A stretch of 64,000 nt of DNA from Dermacentor variabilis (lineage: Eukaryota; Arthropoda; Arachnida; Ixodida; Ixodidae). The stretch's first letter is position 1, and each line of letters begins with the position of its first letter. The position numbers and the translations under genes are program-made. Below, in pieces: positions 45,140 to 56,194 of the stretch. The stretch spans positions 30,503,589-30,567,588 of the forward strand of contig NW_027460291.1 of NCBI RefSeq assembly GCF_050947875.1, in the 5' to 3' direction. The notes beneath the pieces are model-generated. The model saw only the letters and a program-made list of their open reading frames with translations, was not told the DNA's origin and made no database searches.

Positions 45140-45720
45140 TTGGCCGCGCCCCTTTTAATTAGGTGCGAGGGAACGGGTGCTTCCCCCCTGCTGAGAGAGT
45201 TGGCGCACTTGTATTGCACCACACACCCTTGAGTTCGTGGTGGGCCTCCACTGTCAGTTCGCAAACACAGGAGAAACTACGGCATCCGGACATGCGGTGC
45301 TGTCGGCACACATACACTGTTAGTAATTCGTGGACACAGGATTGCACAGAGCTACTCCATACACTGTCAGCCCTTCGTATACACAGGATTGCGCTGACAC
45401 ACCACATATTTCGGAGTATTCGCACCCCCCGCCTTCTTAGCTTCTCAATGCACGCGCGGGGCAGAGAATACACAGGGGTTCCTACAGAAAGCTGTCGGGG
45501 CGTCACTGTCGCACTGACGACAAAAAGCCAATATTCTCTAAACCTGCCTTCGACTTCTTTCTGGCGCTTGCGCGAGTGGCCGGCAATAACCGTTTTGCTC
45601 GACGGTTCCTACTACTACGACCCTTTTGGCGCCCGTTGATCGGTGCTTCGTCGAATCGAACAATGCCGCACCTAAATTGACCCTGGTAATAAGAATAGTA
45701 ATCAGAACAGTAATTCACAA
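45140..45720. repeat. Probable dispersed repeat or solo LTR, unassigned
   Basis: Contains three related blocks of the form acactgtcag...ttcg...acacaggattgc at about 45248, 45316 and 45361. GC-rich, with no coding motif. Style resembles tick LTRs, but I see no second copy, TG/CA boundaries or target duplication in the window. Confidence 0.3.
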
Positions 45721-45982
45721 AGCAGAATTTAATATTAAACTGAATGTCATCACGGAAAACATTACTGACGTCTGCTTAAGGCCACCGTGAACAGTAGCCA
45801 TTTAATAATTTTCAAGTAAAATGCTTTATCTTTTTTTAAAGATTGGATCCTAATCCAGTGCTAGCTGGGAATAGTGCATTTCCTTGCTTATTTTGTAATA
45901 TTTAGAAGTATCCTGCCAACTCCAAATGTGTCGGCGCTGGTGACGCCGTGTATGTTACCATCCAATATTCATGTGCACGCAG

Positions 45983-46142
45983 GGCTGGGCCGACACAAGC
46001 CTGTTCGGGTCATGTCAGATCCCTACGCCAAACTTGGATGCCCTGGCTGCCCAAGGAATCCTGCTGAGCCAGTACTACACTCTTCAAACATGCTCACCCT
46101 CCCGGTCATCTCTCATGACTGGAATCTATGCCATGAGAATGG
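45983..46142 (+). CDS. Arylsulfatase B-like sulfatase, catalytic exon
   Basis: Encodes 53 residues from GWADTSLFGSCQIPTPNLDALAAQG to IYAMRMG. It includes LDALAAQGILLSQYYTLQTCSPSRSSLMTG, whose C-S-P-S-R is the sulfatase signature; the Cys is converted to formylglycine, the catalytic nucleophile. The following LMTG matches the second signature region. Acceptor cacgcag (ending 45982) and donor gtaagt (from 46143) are good consensus sites. It starts in phase 0, matching the donor of 21170-21263, and ends in phase 1. Joined, the two exons reproduce the first ~85 residues of an ARSB-type protein. No later exon (for example the G-K-W-H-L-G segment) is seen to 64000, so the next intron exceeds 17.8 kb. 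Confidence 0.92.
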
Positions 46143-46350
46143 GTAAGTCTTCATCGACAAAGGAGCGCAAATACATATGTTCACACATCAAACGCACATT
46201 TATTTTCTTAGTATTGCACACCGTGATTCGCAAATGTTGAGATCTATCAAGAATCTATGAAGTTAGGACGACGATGTTCGATCTGTTGCCACCTCAGCTC
46301 CGTAATGTTTCGAAAGGTTTTGCTATAAATTAAGTAAGTTATTTATATCC

Positions 46351-47840
46351 TTGGAAGACGGCCGCATCTTTAAGGCGGTACTGTCCTATGGAAAGGGCAT
46401 GGCTGCTCCGGCGCCGACACCGCTAAAGGGACAGCGCAATCCGAAGGTAGACACCGTGGCGGAGGCGGCCATGACCTCGCAAGGCGTGGAGCTGCCAGAC
46501 ATCAGGTACGATCAGCAGCCCAGTGCGTCATCATCGCTTAGTGGGAACGACTCAACTATCGTCGACCCCGACGAAGAAGTGGCTGATATGGCGGAAGTGG
46601 ACAGCGACGGCTTCACGGTGGTGAGTCATCAGAAGCAAAGAACGGTCGGAATCCCAGTGGTAGCTTTGTCAACAGAGAAAGGTGTTGATTTGAGAGAGCG
46701 GAACCCTACCTGGCTCTTCGAAGCCATTAAAGCTCTGCTGGGATCTGCTCCGATTCGTAGTCACTTCACAACGCAAGGTGCTCTTCATCTAGATGTCGCA
46801 TCGGAAGAGGGAGTTGACATTCTTTTCCGGTGCTCTCCGATTAATGACATAAGAGACCCCGTTTGGATCATGTAGGAGTGGGCCTGGTTGCACCACTCCT
46901 ACATGACTAACGCATGTATTATTAGAGGTGTACCAGGGTGATATTCGGAAAGTGATCTTCTAGACTACTTGAAACCGCAAGGTGTCCTGCACGTGAAACG
47001 TATGATGCACCGGGTGGAGACTCAAGAAAAAGAATTGGCAGTGAAACCTACTAACGCTGTTGTGCTAACGTTTGTTTCCAACACCGAGCGCCCAGAAAAA
47101 ATTGACCTCGGTTTTACCAAGCATGCAGTCAAAGAATCCGTTGAAACTCCTCCCCATGCTTTAAGTGCCAATGCTTTGGGCATGTAGCCAAAGTTTGCAT
47201 CAAACACCAACGTTGCAAACGATGTGGTGGCGCCCACGATTACAAAGCCTGCGAGGCAGACTTTGCTTGCGCTAATTGTGGAGGTGACCATCCAGCGAGT
47301 TTCGGTGACTGCCCCTTTCGAGTAAGCGCCTTACACCGTCGAGTGTCCTTCATTAGCGGTCCCAAACCACAACGTACTGAGAAGCCGATACCTAGAAGTG
47401 ACGAGTTCCCTGCGTTAGAATCGGATGTTTGTGGCGTGGTAACAAGTAACGTGAGTGAGCGACCTGACCCTAGCAAGACGGCAAAATCATCTGTGGGTGA
47501 GTTCGTTGTTCGATCTGCTTCAGCCAAAAGTGTCCAAGTTCCTCAGCGACCCGATCAAAGCTAGACTCGACGACAAGGAGGACATTCCCTTGGCTTAAAG
47601 GAGATGAAGCCAGCTGCAGTGGCCAAGAGTGGGACCCAGTCCGAATCTTTTGTTGAAGTTGTGAGGCAGTGCGTCCAGGAAAATAAGGAGCTCAAAAATC
47701 GGGATCTGTCCGACCTTCTGCGAGTTTTGTTTGAAGACCTCCGTTCTTACGTTCAAGCGATGCAGACTGGCACCCTGAAAACTTTCTACAGCTCGTTCTT
47801 TCCTTTGAGTCCATGGTTACCGCCTTCGCAGCGAACTTTA
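46351..47840 (+). pseudogene. I-like LINE ORF1 with three zinc knuckles
   Basis: Acidic N-terminal region (residues ~40-90: DPDEEVADMAEVDSDGF), a structured part (LFEAIKALLGSAPIRSHFTTQGALHLDVAS), then after two stops near 46875-46940 LLDYLKPQGVLHVKRM and KPTNAVVLTFVSNTERPEKIDLGF. In the next frame three CCHC-type knuckles: CQCFGHVAKVC, CKRCGGAHDYKAC, CANCGGDHPASFGDC (about 47160-47310). A C-terminal helical part (SFVEVVRQCVQENKELKN) ends about 47770. The three-knuckle ORF1 is typical of I and R1-type LINEs. Confidence 0.85.
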
Positions 47841-47852
47841 CCTTATGATATG

Positions 47853-50800
47853 GCTAGTTTTCTTCAACCTCGTGCAACTAAAAATCACCGAAAAGTGCCG
47901 TTTATTATGCAATGGAACTACGCTGGGATTATAAGTCCATTAGCAGAACTGAAATTATTTTTGAAAGAAGCTTGAGTGCCAGTATTGGCCCTCTCGGAGA
48001 CTGGCCTACCAAGCGAGAGACCAAGCGGGAGCATAAAGTCATTTCCCGCAGGTAGTGCCGCCCTTTACATACGAAGAGAGATTCCTCATGTGGCTTTGAA
48101 CGTCACCGATCTTTGCACCGATAGTATTGAGATAGCAGCTGTGAGCATACCGCTCGGCTTCCGAACTCTTTCTGTTGCATCCGTATACGTGTCTTCGCGG
48201 AAGAAGGTAGCAATGGATTTGTTTCTCCAGCAGCTTTGTGACCGTTGCCCAGCACCCCAAATTATCTGCGGTGACTTCAACGCCCATCACTCTGTCTGGG
48301 GTGACCGGAACGCAGATTCCCGCGGACGCAAACTTGTAGAAGTTATCGACAGTTTGGACCTGTGTGTGGCCAATGACGGAAGTCCCACTTTCTTCCGGCC
48401 TCCGGCCTGAGCCACATCTATAGACCTAACCTTGCATTCACCTCACGTCCGTGTGAAGGGGTCAACTGCACCTGACCGCATGGGAAGTTATCACTATCCA
48501 ATTTTAGTGTTTACTGTTGACTTCCATCTGCGCGGCTCTGAAATGAGCCATGTTGCTAATTGGGACAAATACAGGGAGCAACTTACAAGTGTTACTGGTG
48601 ATGTGCCAGACAAAATGATTTACGGTAAGATGGCTGCTACCACGGCGGTCAAGTTGCCTAATCATTTTCCGACTCCGGATATAAAACGCAGGAACCTTTG
48701 CGCAGCGCGCAGAAGGGCGGAGCGACAAATGATGCGGAAGAAGGACGACAGATCCTTGAAGCCGACCTTCAATAGGCTTAACTCTGCCATTCGACGACAT
48801 ACGAACAAGCTCTGTAGGTCGCAGTGGGTGTCCTTCTTCGCTAGCTTGACTATTTTCTCACCGATGACGAGAATTCGGCGAGTCATTGGTAGCCTTGTTG
48901 GTGATTCTCGTCCTAGTAAACCTTTCGAAGCGCTTGCACTGCGCAAGCAGAAACCTCTCGCACGCTTGGCAGAGAAATTTGCAGGTGCATTTGCACGTGC
49001 AAGTTCAGGAATTCATCCATGTGCTCTGCCTGCGACATCTACGTCTGTTATGGACGCCCTGTTCACATTTCGAGAGCTACACACAGCACTCAGCACCCTG
49101 CGGCGCCGATGTGCTTCAGGTCCTGACGGCATTACCAAGCAGATGATGCAGAACCTACCTCTGGAACACCGGAAGATGCTCCTAAGCTATCTCATTCGAG
49201 TGTGGGAGACTGGCGACGTTCCTCCTTCATGGAAGATGGCTTGTGTTGTCCCAGTGCTGAAGCCTGGCTAGGAAATGACAGACTTGGCCTCGTATCACCC
49301 TGGATCACTGACGTCGTGTGTGGCTAAGCTCATGGAGAAGCTGGTAAGTACGTGTTTATCTTGGTGGCTCGAAGATAGAAGGGCTCTGCCAACATGAATG
49401 ACTGGATTCCGCACAGGTTTAAGCGCGCAAGATAACGTCTTGGACTTGATAAGCCACATTGAACATCAAAAAGCTTTCCGCCTCTCAACACTAGCTATTC
49501 TCCTAGACGTATCAAAGGCTTATGATAGCGTCCTTCAGAGCTCAATACTGAATAGTTTGCAGGCCATAGGCGATCAGGGCTATCTTCTACGATTTATTCA
49601 CTCATTTATCAGTGATCGCAAAATTCAAGTGCGGTTAGGAAGTACCATAAGCACCGAAAGAGCGGTATCGCGAGGTGTACCTCTGGGAAGTGTTCTTTCC
49701 CCAACGCTGTTTGATGTTGTAATGGCTGGCCTTCCTACTGAAGTGCAAAAACATTGCAGGCATATCCACATGTCGATATATGCGGACGACATCTGTATTT
49801 GGTTAACCGGATATCAACACAAGCGTTTAGCTCTGGTAGCTCGACAGGCATTACCTTCAGTTCAAAATTGCCTTCAAGGTGTTGGGTTTACTCTATCGGT
49901 GAAAAATCTGGCTTCATCATGTTTCCAGGTCGAGAAAGACGTTATGCGCGGCTGAAGATAGACCTTGATCAATCTTGCCTTCGTCAATTGAAGCACAAGC
50001 GCTTTTTGGGCGTTATTATTAACTACCATCTACAGTGGCGACGAGGTGTGGACTCTATTGTGACATCACTATCTCTGCGTCTCAATGTGATCCGTAGAGA
50101 TGCAAGTGAGCAATGGGGCAATCATCCTTCAATGATCAGGCTGCACAATGCGCTAGTGACGAGTGGAATAATGTACCAGCTCCCTTTAATTTCCCCCTCG
50201 CTATCACAGCTGGAACGACTTGAGGTTTTGCACAGAAAGGGCCTAAGGAGGGCTCTTGGCGTTCCGAAGACTGCTCCTAACAATGCAGTACTTTATTAGT
50301 CTCTATCGAGACCTCTTAGCCTAGTAGCTTCACAAAGGTTGTTGATGCAAATTGGCCGCCACAAACAGATGGTAGCCGGGCGAGCCCTTCTACAGCGCCT
50401 TCGAAAGAGATCTAAGTCCCGAGTATACTTGGCCCTTAATACTCTTGGTTACCTGGGTCTAGACGCTATAGGTCAAGCCTTGTCATTCGCGAGCCTCGAT
50501 TGTTCGTTGAAAATTCCTCACGTTCGCGCTAAGCGGAGTTCTCTTTTGGCGGTAACGCGTTCGCTCGTACTGTAACATCTTGAGACTGAATATGCACGTC
50601 ATCTTCAAATTTTTACTAATGGCTCTGTGGACAAGGTCAGAGGATCTAGTGCAGCTGCTTTCCCACTCCCTCTTTGAAGCATGATTGGTCGGTTCGCTTC
50701 ACTGCAGTCGTCTCCTCCACAACGGCCGAAAGCGTTGCCATTGAGGCAGCTCCAAAGAAGCTACGGTTTTGTACGCCTCAACCTGTTGTCTTTCTTACAG

Positions 50801-51416
50801 ATTCAAAATTCGCCCTTCAAAGTTTAGAGCACGGGTTCCCTACTGATGCCTTATGTCTTAGCTCCCTACGCTCGGTGCACAATCTCCATATCAAAGGCTT
50901 CTCCATACGTTTCCAATGGGTGCCCTCGCACATAGGTATCATAGGCAACGAGATGGTGGACAGCCTCGCCCATAGAACCCTGCCTGGAAATCCATTGAGA
51001 AAAGTGCCTCAAGAGGACTCTTCAGAGAACCGGTGTTGTGCCACTTCATTTCTTTGTGGAGCTCACCTCACAAGCCATGTGTGACCAAGGGCCTCAAAAG
51101 AAACCAAGCCACTTTACTGCTCCGCATTCGCACGGGCTCTGCTCGTCCCCCTGCGTGGATGTACGAGACTGGCCTGGCGTTGTCTCCATTATGTTCAACG
51201 TGTGATGTATGGGGTGACATAGAACCTTACTTAATGTGCTGTACTCTGTATAACGCGGAAAGGAGTGCGTTATTCGGGTCCCTCAAGAAGACAGGAATGC
51301 CCCACAGTTCTCTTGAGGACATTGTTTTCCCGCGCGGGAACCAGTTGTGTAGGAAGGAGGTTTCTCGCCTTCTTTTAGATTACCTGCAGGACACGGATTT
51401 GGCGTCCACATGGTGA
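47853..51416 (+). pseudogene. I-like LINE ORF2: endonuclease, RT, RNase H
   Basis: Endonuclease: PFIMQWNYAGIISPLAELKLFL, a stop, ALSETGLPS, then ICGDFNAHHSVWGDRN (48260, catalytic D-F-N-A-H) and SIDLTLHS. Linker to 49000. RT: LSTLRRRCASGPDGITKQMM, SWKMACVVPVLKPG, MTGFRTGLSAQDNVLDLI, LLDVSKAYDSVL, SRGVPLGSVLSPTLFDVV, SIYADDICIW (49770, catalytic pair intact), FLGVIINYHLQW after a frameshift. RNase H: FTNGS (Asp changed to Asn), TAESVAIEAA, FLTDSKFAL, WVPSHIGIIGNEMVDSLAH. C-terminus LLLRIRTGSA, CSTCDVWGDIEPYLMCC. At least six stops or shifts. Confidence 0.88.
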
Positions 51417-51485
51417 CCTTAGGAATGACTATTTGTAGTTGTGAGGTCTGTGCCTGATTTATCTGATTTATTTATTTCAAGTGTC

Positions 51486-51528
51486 GCTACGGTGGAGCAA
51501 TTGCTGCCGGCAATTGCTCCACCGTAGC
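51486..51528. repeat. Perfect 19 bp hairpin in LINE 3' region
   Basis: The arm gctacggtggagcaattgc at 51486-51504 is exactly inverted at 51510-51528 around the five-base loop tgccg. It lies 70 bases after the ORF2 stop at 51416. Some LINEs use a 3' stem-loop for recognition by their own RT; that role here is inference. Confidence 0.95.
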
Positions 51529-51689
51529 AAAAGTTGCAAGGCTAATCCCACCAGTAGCCTACAACCACTCAACTCAACTAAACTCAACTCCCAAAACGTT
51601 AATAAAACTGTGGCCCAGTGAACTACTGTCAACTCTAACAACGTCTCTCTAACTCTAACCACTCTATACGTCTAGCCACGTCTTCTGTT

Positions 51690-53319
51690 TCCAGGGGGTG
51701 CGGCATGGAAAGTGTCGGCTTCGTTTTATGGCATAGTCTGTATTCTGATCACACTTATCACATGGACATTTCAAGACTAAGATTTGAATGGCATTCGCTA
51801 TTATAACTGGTACTTTCGTGTGCGGCGTAAATGAGTATGTAATATTTGATTGAGCAGTGAAGCACGTTATTGCGTGCTTGGCACAGCTAACCCATTATTT
51901 ATTCATTTTAATAATTTATTTTTACACACTGCAACCCATCTTGGGCTATGGAGGAGTGGCAATAACATCATATGTCAATTGCAAACAAAAAAGTTGGCCA
52001 GTAGCAATGAGCGAACATTACAGGGCAATGCATTCCAACGTTCAACTGTTCGGGGAAAAAACTATGTTTATACATGTCAGTTCTCGTTTGCAGTGGCAAA
52101 ATATTGAAGTTGTGAGAGCTACGGATGCGGGAAGGTTCAGAAAGTCTAAAGTATTTTTCTAAGCGGGTGCAGCGTGGACAGTTAATTAAGGTGTGCGGAA
52201 ACTTTATATGCTTTTGTTGTGGCGTCGTGTTACCTGTGTGGTTAAGTTGAGATTAGAGAGGTTATCTGAAGGTGAAAAAACGCGGTTTTAGCGACGGTAC
52301 ATACAACCAACAGCTTTCTTTTGTAAGGATTCAATGCGGTTTATATCGTTTTTCCAAACTATACATGTATATTCGAGGATTGGGTGGATTATTGTTTTGT
52401 ATGTTAACAGTTTAGTTTTTTGAGGAGCTGCACTGAGGGGGCGTTCGAGATAGCCAAGCTTTTAAGTGATTTGGTACATATTACGTCAATACTATGTTGC
52501 TGCCACATGTTGTGGCAGCACTACAACTACTATGTTGTGAGAAAATGAGAGTCCGATGCACTTATGTACGGGTACTTTTAGTAGGAAAGAGTTACTGAAA
52601 GCGTACGGAAAAGCGGAAGGAGTTAAATGCCTAGTGAATGTCATTGAAGCGGTTTTGGTGACGTTTATACTGAGTTGCCAGGTGTTGCACCATAAGCAGA
52701 AGTGTGAGCATGTGTCGTTAAGAACAGTATGACCTTCAGGGGAGTTAATATTGTGGTAGCCAGAGGATGCAATCTTGAGCATAGAGACGTATGTTAGTAA
52801 TTATATTTTGGCGCAAGTCATTATTGTAAAGTAGAAAGTGGGCCGAGGATTGCACCCTGAGGCACGGCAGAGGAAACATTAGTAATAGGGGAGTCAGAAG
52901 CATAATAGCATACATATTGGGACCGGTCAGACAGATAACTGGCAATCCACTCTACGAGTTTGGGATTATTTAGGATGAGGCTGAGTTTAAACAGTAGATT
53001 ATGGTGAACCACAGCATCGAACGCTTTAGACAGATCTATGAAAATCGCGTTAACCTCTGTGCCAACATAACTGTAAGATAACGACTAGTCCAAAGGGAGT
53101 AACGAACATGCAAAACATTGTAAATCCCTTAAGGACCACAGGAAATCTTATTCTCAAGTTTTAATACTCAATTAAGAGCACCGTCAAGTGAGAAATTGAG
53201 GTGCACTAATTGTTGAAGCTATACCATATTGAAAAGAAGGAAGTTCGAGGTTATCTTCAGTAAAAACGGATTGAAAATATGAGTTAAAGGCAGATGCGAT
53301 TGTGTCGGAGTTACTATAC
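51690..53319 (-). pseudogene. CR1-like LINE: RT and 3' part (element split by foldback insertion)
   Basis: Minus strand from 53319: KTYSNSDTIASAFNSYFQSVFTEDN, a short gap (near 53160-53090), then a region ending IFIDLSKAFDAVVHHNLL (about 53050-53000), LILNNPKLVEWIASYLSDRSQYV, AVPQGAILGPLSTL, LYAQDCILW (catalytic Y-A-D-D changed to Y-A-Q-D, about 52780). Then CLWCNTWQLSINVTKTASMTFTR and, in about 52400-52200, LEYTCIVWKNDINRIESLQKKAV. The 3' end is near 51690 but not sharply defined. Upstream half is at 55119-57082. Several frame breaks. Confidence 0.85.
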
Positions 53320-53860
53320 GTTTTGCCGCTCAAATTAATGCAAGCGCCAGTCAATTTAATCCGAGCGCCAGTCAATTTATTCTGAGCGCCAGTCAATTTA
53401 TTCCAAGCACAATCGACTTTAATCCGAGCGGCACCTAATTTAATCCAAGCACCACTCAATTTAACTCAAACGCCAGCCGAAATAATCCAAATGCCAGTGA
53501 ATTTAATCCAGGCGTAACGGAATTCAAGAATCTTTGAATTTCAAGATTTCTGAAAATTTGTGAACATATGAGTTAATTCCTTGAAAATGAAAGAGCGAGG
53601 TAAGAGAGCTATCCTGCCACGTGACTAACGACAACTTTTGGAAGTTTCTATTTTTTGCTTCGTTATGAGAGCGAGACAGCAGATAACAATCCTCGAAATA
53701 GTATGAGAAAAAACGTCCGCATGAGTACATTGAGTTAATGATACACATGTGGTTTGGTTATGGCTATCAAACGCGAAACAATAACGAGTGATTCGGTGAT
53801 AATCACTAGGCCCTCGCCGGGAGGCTTCTGTCACTGGCGAATACGATTCACTATTCTACT
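53320..53860. repeat. Left inverted arm of foldback element, with 21 bp tandem repeats
   Basis: Starts gttttgccgctcaaattaat. The 21 bp units run to about 53520, then unique arm sequence continues to ctattctact at 53860. The 21 bp units keep an open frame on the minus strand (repeats of L-T-G-A-R-I-K) that is fused by chance to the CR1 frame; no function is implied. Confidence 0.85.
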
Positions 53861-54574
53861 CGATATACGGAGCCTCTAATCGAACACCTTGTCATCGATA
53901 GCACTAAAACACGCACGAATAACATTTATTTGCATAACACACCCAACTTATAATGTCGAGTCACTAGGGAGCACAAGTGAAATATAGTGCGCTGTTCAGG
54001 GATCTCGGTGTTTTGGACAACATAACTTCATATATAGCCAATGAAATGTGATGAAACGAGTGACTCACTAGGCCTACTCTAAACTCGCATGCTTAGGTCA
54101 CTGGTGAATATTATTCACCTATTTTAATATCACTGAGGCAGCTTTCACTCGTGAGTGCCGTCAGTAGTATCAATGAAGCTGTAACTAGATGAGCACTTTT
54201 GTGTTACCACTGTTAACTGATACCGCCGAGTTTTTAGTGATCACTAGTGATGCGCTCACTGCCATGTTCTCAAGTTTTCATGCAGAATAGCGTCATAGAC
54301 ATAAATTAAAATGTCAATCAGACGGCGATTCAATAACTTTTATTTATTAACTATAGGAGATACTAAGATTGATTCACTAGTGATGAAGAATAACTTTGTG
54401 TAATGTGATGGTCACAGTGATCATTCATGCACGGCGTCACTGGTGTAAATGAGTGTCAGTAAATGGGAGTTTTAATCAGTCAACATTGCGAATTGACATC
54501 GCAAAGCCATTAATGACAACTAACGATAAGCTATGTTCCGTGTTCTTGTACTTTTATGTAGCATAGCGTCATGC

Positions 54575-55118
54575 AGTAAAATAATGAATCGTATTCGATA
54601 GCGACAGAAGCCTCCCGGCGAAGGCCTAGTGGGTATCACCGAATCACACGTTATTGTTTCGATTGATAGCCATGACCAAATCGCATGTGTATCCTTAACT
54701 CAACGTACTTATGGTGACGTTTCTTCTCAATCTATTTTGAGAATTTTCATCTGCTGTGTCGCTCTCTTAACGAAGTGGAAAATAAATTCTCAAAGTTGTC
54801 ATTAGTCACGTGGCCGCAGAGCTACTGGTCTCTCAATTCGCTCTTTAAATTTCAAGGTATTATGTCATAATGTGTTCGCAAATCTTCAGAAGTCTTCAAA
54901 TTCAAAGATTCTTGTATTCCGTTATGCCTGGATTAAATTCAGTGGCGTTTGAATTATTCCAGAGGCGTTTGGATTAAATTGAGTGGTGCTTGGATTAAAT
55001 TGAGTGGCGCTCGGATTAAAACAGCTGGCGCTTGGATTAAATTGACTGGCGCTCGGATTAAATTGACTGGCGCTCGAATTAAGTTGACTGGCGCTTGGAA
55101 TTAATTGAGCGGGAAAAC
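54575..55118. repeat. Right inverted arm of foldback element, with 21 bp tandem repeats
   Basis: Begins agtaaaataatgaatcgtat, the complement of the inner end of the left arm, and ends with units of ggattaaattgactggcgct up to gagcgggaaaac at 55118. Same order as the left arm, reversed. Confidence 0.85.
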
Positions 55119-56180
55119 CTGTAGTAGACTCCGCATGAATTAAAAAAGTGGTATTATAAGTCGCACTAGAAAAGGTGGATGGCTAAAATTTTTTTGGATT
55201 GCATTGAAGGAGCTGAAGTAATGCTACTCTAAAATTGAAGTCTTTCGCCGATTTAACTTTATCTGGAAGTTCCTCCTTCACCTGGGTAAATATTGTAGTT
55301 TTAGCGGGATCTCCACTCAGCTTTGAACGCCATGGTTTATTGACACGTCGTGACCAGGGTAAAATATTTCTCACGATGCATGGTTTAGCGGTCTTTCTCT
55401 TCGTTTTAACAGGGACAAAACGGTAATGAATATGAGAATAATGTTTTTGAAGAGAGAAACTCAATCATTAACATCATTACCAGCACTGATTTGCCCAAAG
55501 TTGTCGAAATTTTCACAATGACGGAAGCATCATCCGTACGATCGAAGTTTTAAAATGAGGTGTACGAAATGTGTGGCTTTTTTATCGGAAGATAAATACA
55601 AACTGCAACTTCTCGATAGTTCGAGATACCTTCAGTGACTTCGCATTCGAAACCGCCATCCACAAGGCGTTGGCTGAGAAATACTAGATATAGAAGGGCT
55701 TCACCTCTGCTAGGCTGGTCTACTTTTTCTTTAAGACCAGTCGACTGTCGCAGCTCCAGAAGCTCCCTCGATGAGCGAACTCCATGACCAGGCAGTGCTA
55801 ATGACGACCATGATATATCTGAAGCATTAAAATTACTCACGAGCAGTTTGTCTAAAGAGAGGATGCTGCGTTCGTGTAAAAACGTATTCAGACAAGATAA
55901 GAAGTCAGGAGCAGACCCGGGACGGCGATACAGGACGTCGACTATTAGCTCTTTTCAAGGTATACTTTACACCAAGCATATTCTGGTTAAATTGGAGCAT
56001 GGATTACAGAATATTGTAGGTCACATTTCAGGAAAAGAGCTGCACCACCTCCTGGGCCACGTTTCCTGTCAACTCTAACAACGTCAAGACCAGGCGGCTC
56101 TATATCGTCATCGTGTATGTCATCGTGTAGCCACGCCTCTGTGCTGTCTGTTATATGAGGAGAGGGACAATTAACGAGCG
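55119..56180 (-). pseudogene. CR1-like LINE: endonuclease and linker (upstream half)
   Basis: Minus strand from 56150: AWLHDD, EPPGLDVVRVDRKRGPGGGAALF, LKCDLQYSV, region to 55850, then LVSNFNASDISWSSLALPGHG (55845-55780, normally G-D-F-N), SSRELLELRQSTGLKEKVDQP, YLVFLSQRLVDGGFECEVTEGIS (normally S-D-H after it; now N-Y). It continues through KKPHISYTSF, NILPWSRRVNKPWRSKLSGDPAKTTIFTQVKEELPDKVKSAKDF and NPKKF (about 55190). The frame after that, FLIHAEST, meets the foldback element at 55118 and resumes at 53319 with KTYSNSD. Confidence 0.88.
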
Positions 56181-56194
56181 CGGAAAACTCAGTT

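Larger units (their letters stand above)
46340..51660 (+). mobile_element. Nearly full-length I-like LINE inside the sulfatase intron
   Basis: Complete order: ORF1 (46351-about 47840), ORF2 endonuclease (47853-48410), linker, RT (about 49040-50300), RNase H (50620-51000), C-terminal region to 51413, then 3' sequence with a perfect hairpin (51486-51528), ACTCAACT repeats and AATAAAA at 51600. About 5.3 kb. Stops and frameshifts every 300-900 bp show it is inactive, but the layout is intact. A target duplication is not obvious. Confidence 0.85.
53320..55118. mobile_element. Foldback-like DNA element with ~540 bp inverted arms, inserted in CR1
   Basis: Left arm 53320-53860 and right arm 54575-55118 are inverted copies at roughly 80% identity by eye along their whole length. 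The outermost segments (left 53326-53520) are nine tandem units of 21 bp (consensus-like gcgccagtcaatttaatcc), mirrored at 54905-55110. Inside them are matching blocks such as gaatctttgaatttcaag, tagtcacgtgg, gagcgacacagcag, cgtattatgattcggtgat and cctcgccgggaggcttctgt. The 714 bp centre has many TCACTAGTGA-like dyads and a 45 bp direct repeat (54262 and 54536). No transposase frame is present. The element splits a CR1 linker. A target duplication is not clear. Confidence 0.85.

Noticed and set aside
45600..45640. ttttggcgcccgttg as a tRNA-Lys primer-binding site, implying an LTR at about 44220-45610
   Set aside because: Only nine bases match, no TG...CA boundary or second LTR, and no gag or pol follows.
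53330..53520. Repeat protein encoded by the 21 bp units (L-T-G-A-R-I-K)
   Set aside because: Any 21 bp repeat without stops gives a seven-residue repeat; the frame is an accident fused to CR1 sequence.
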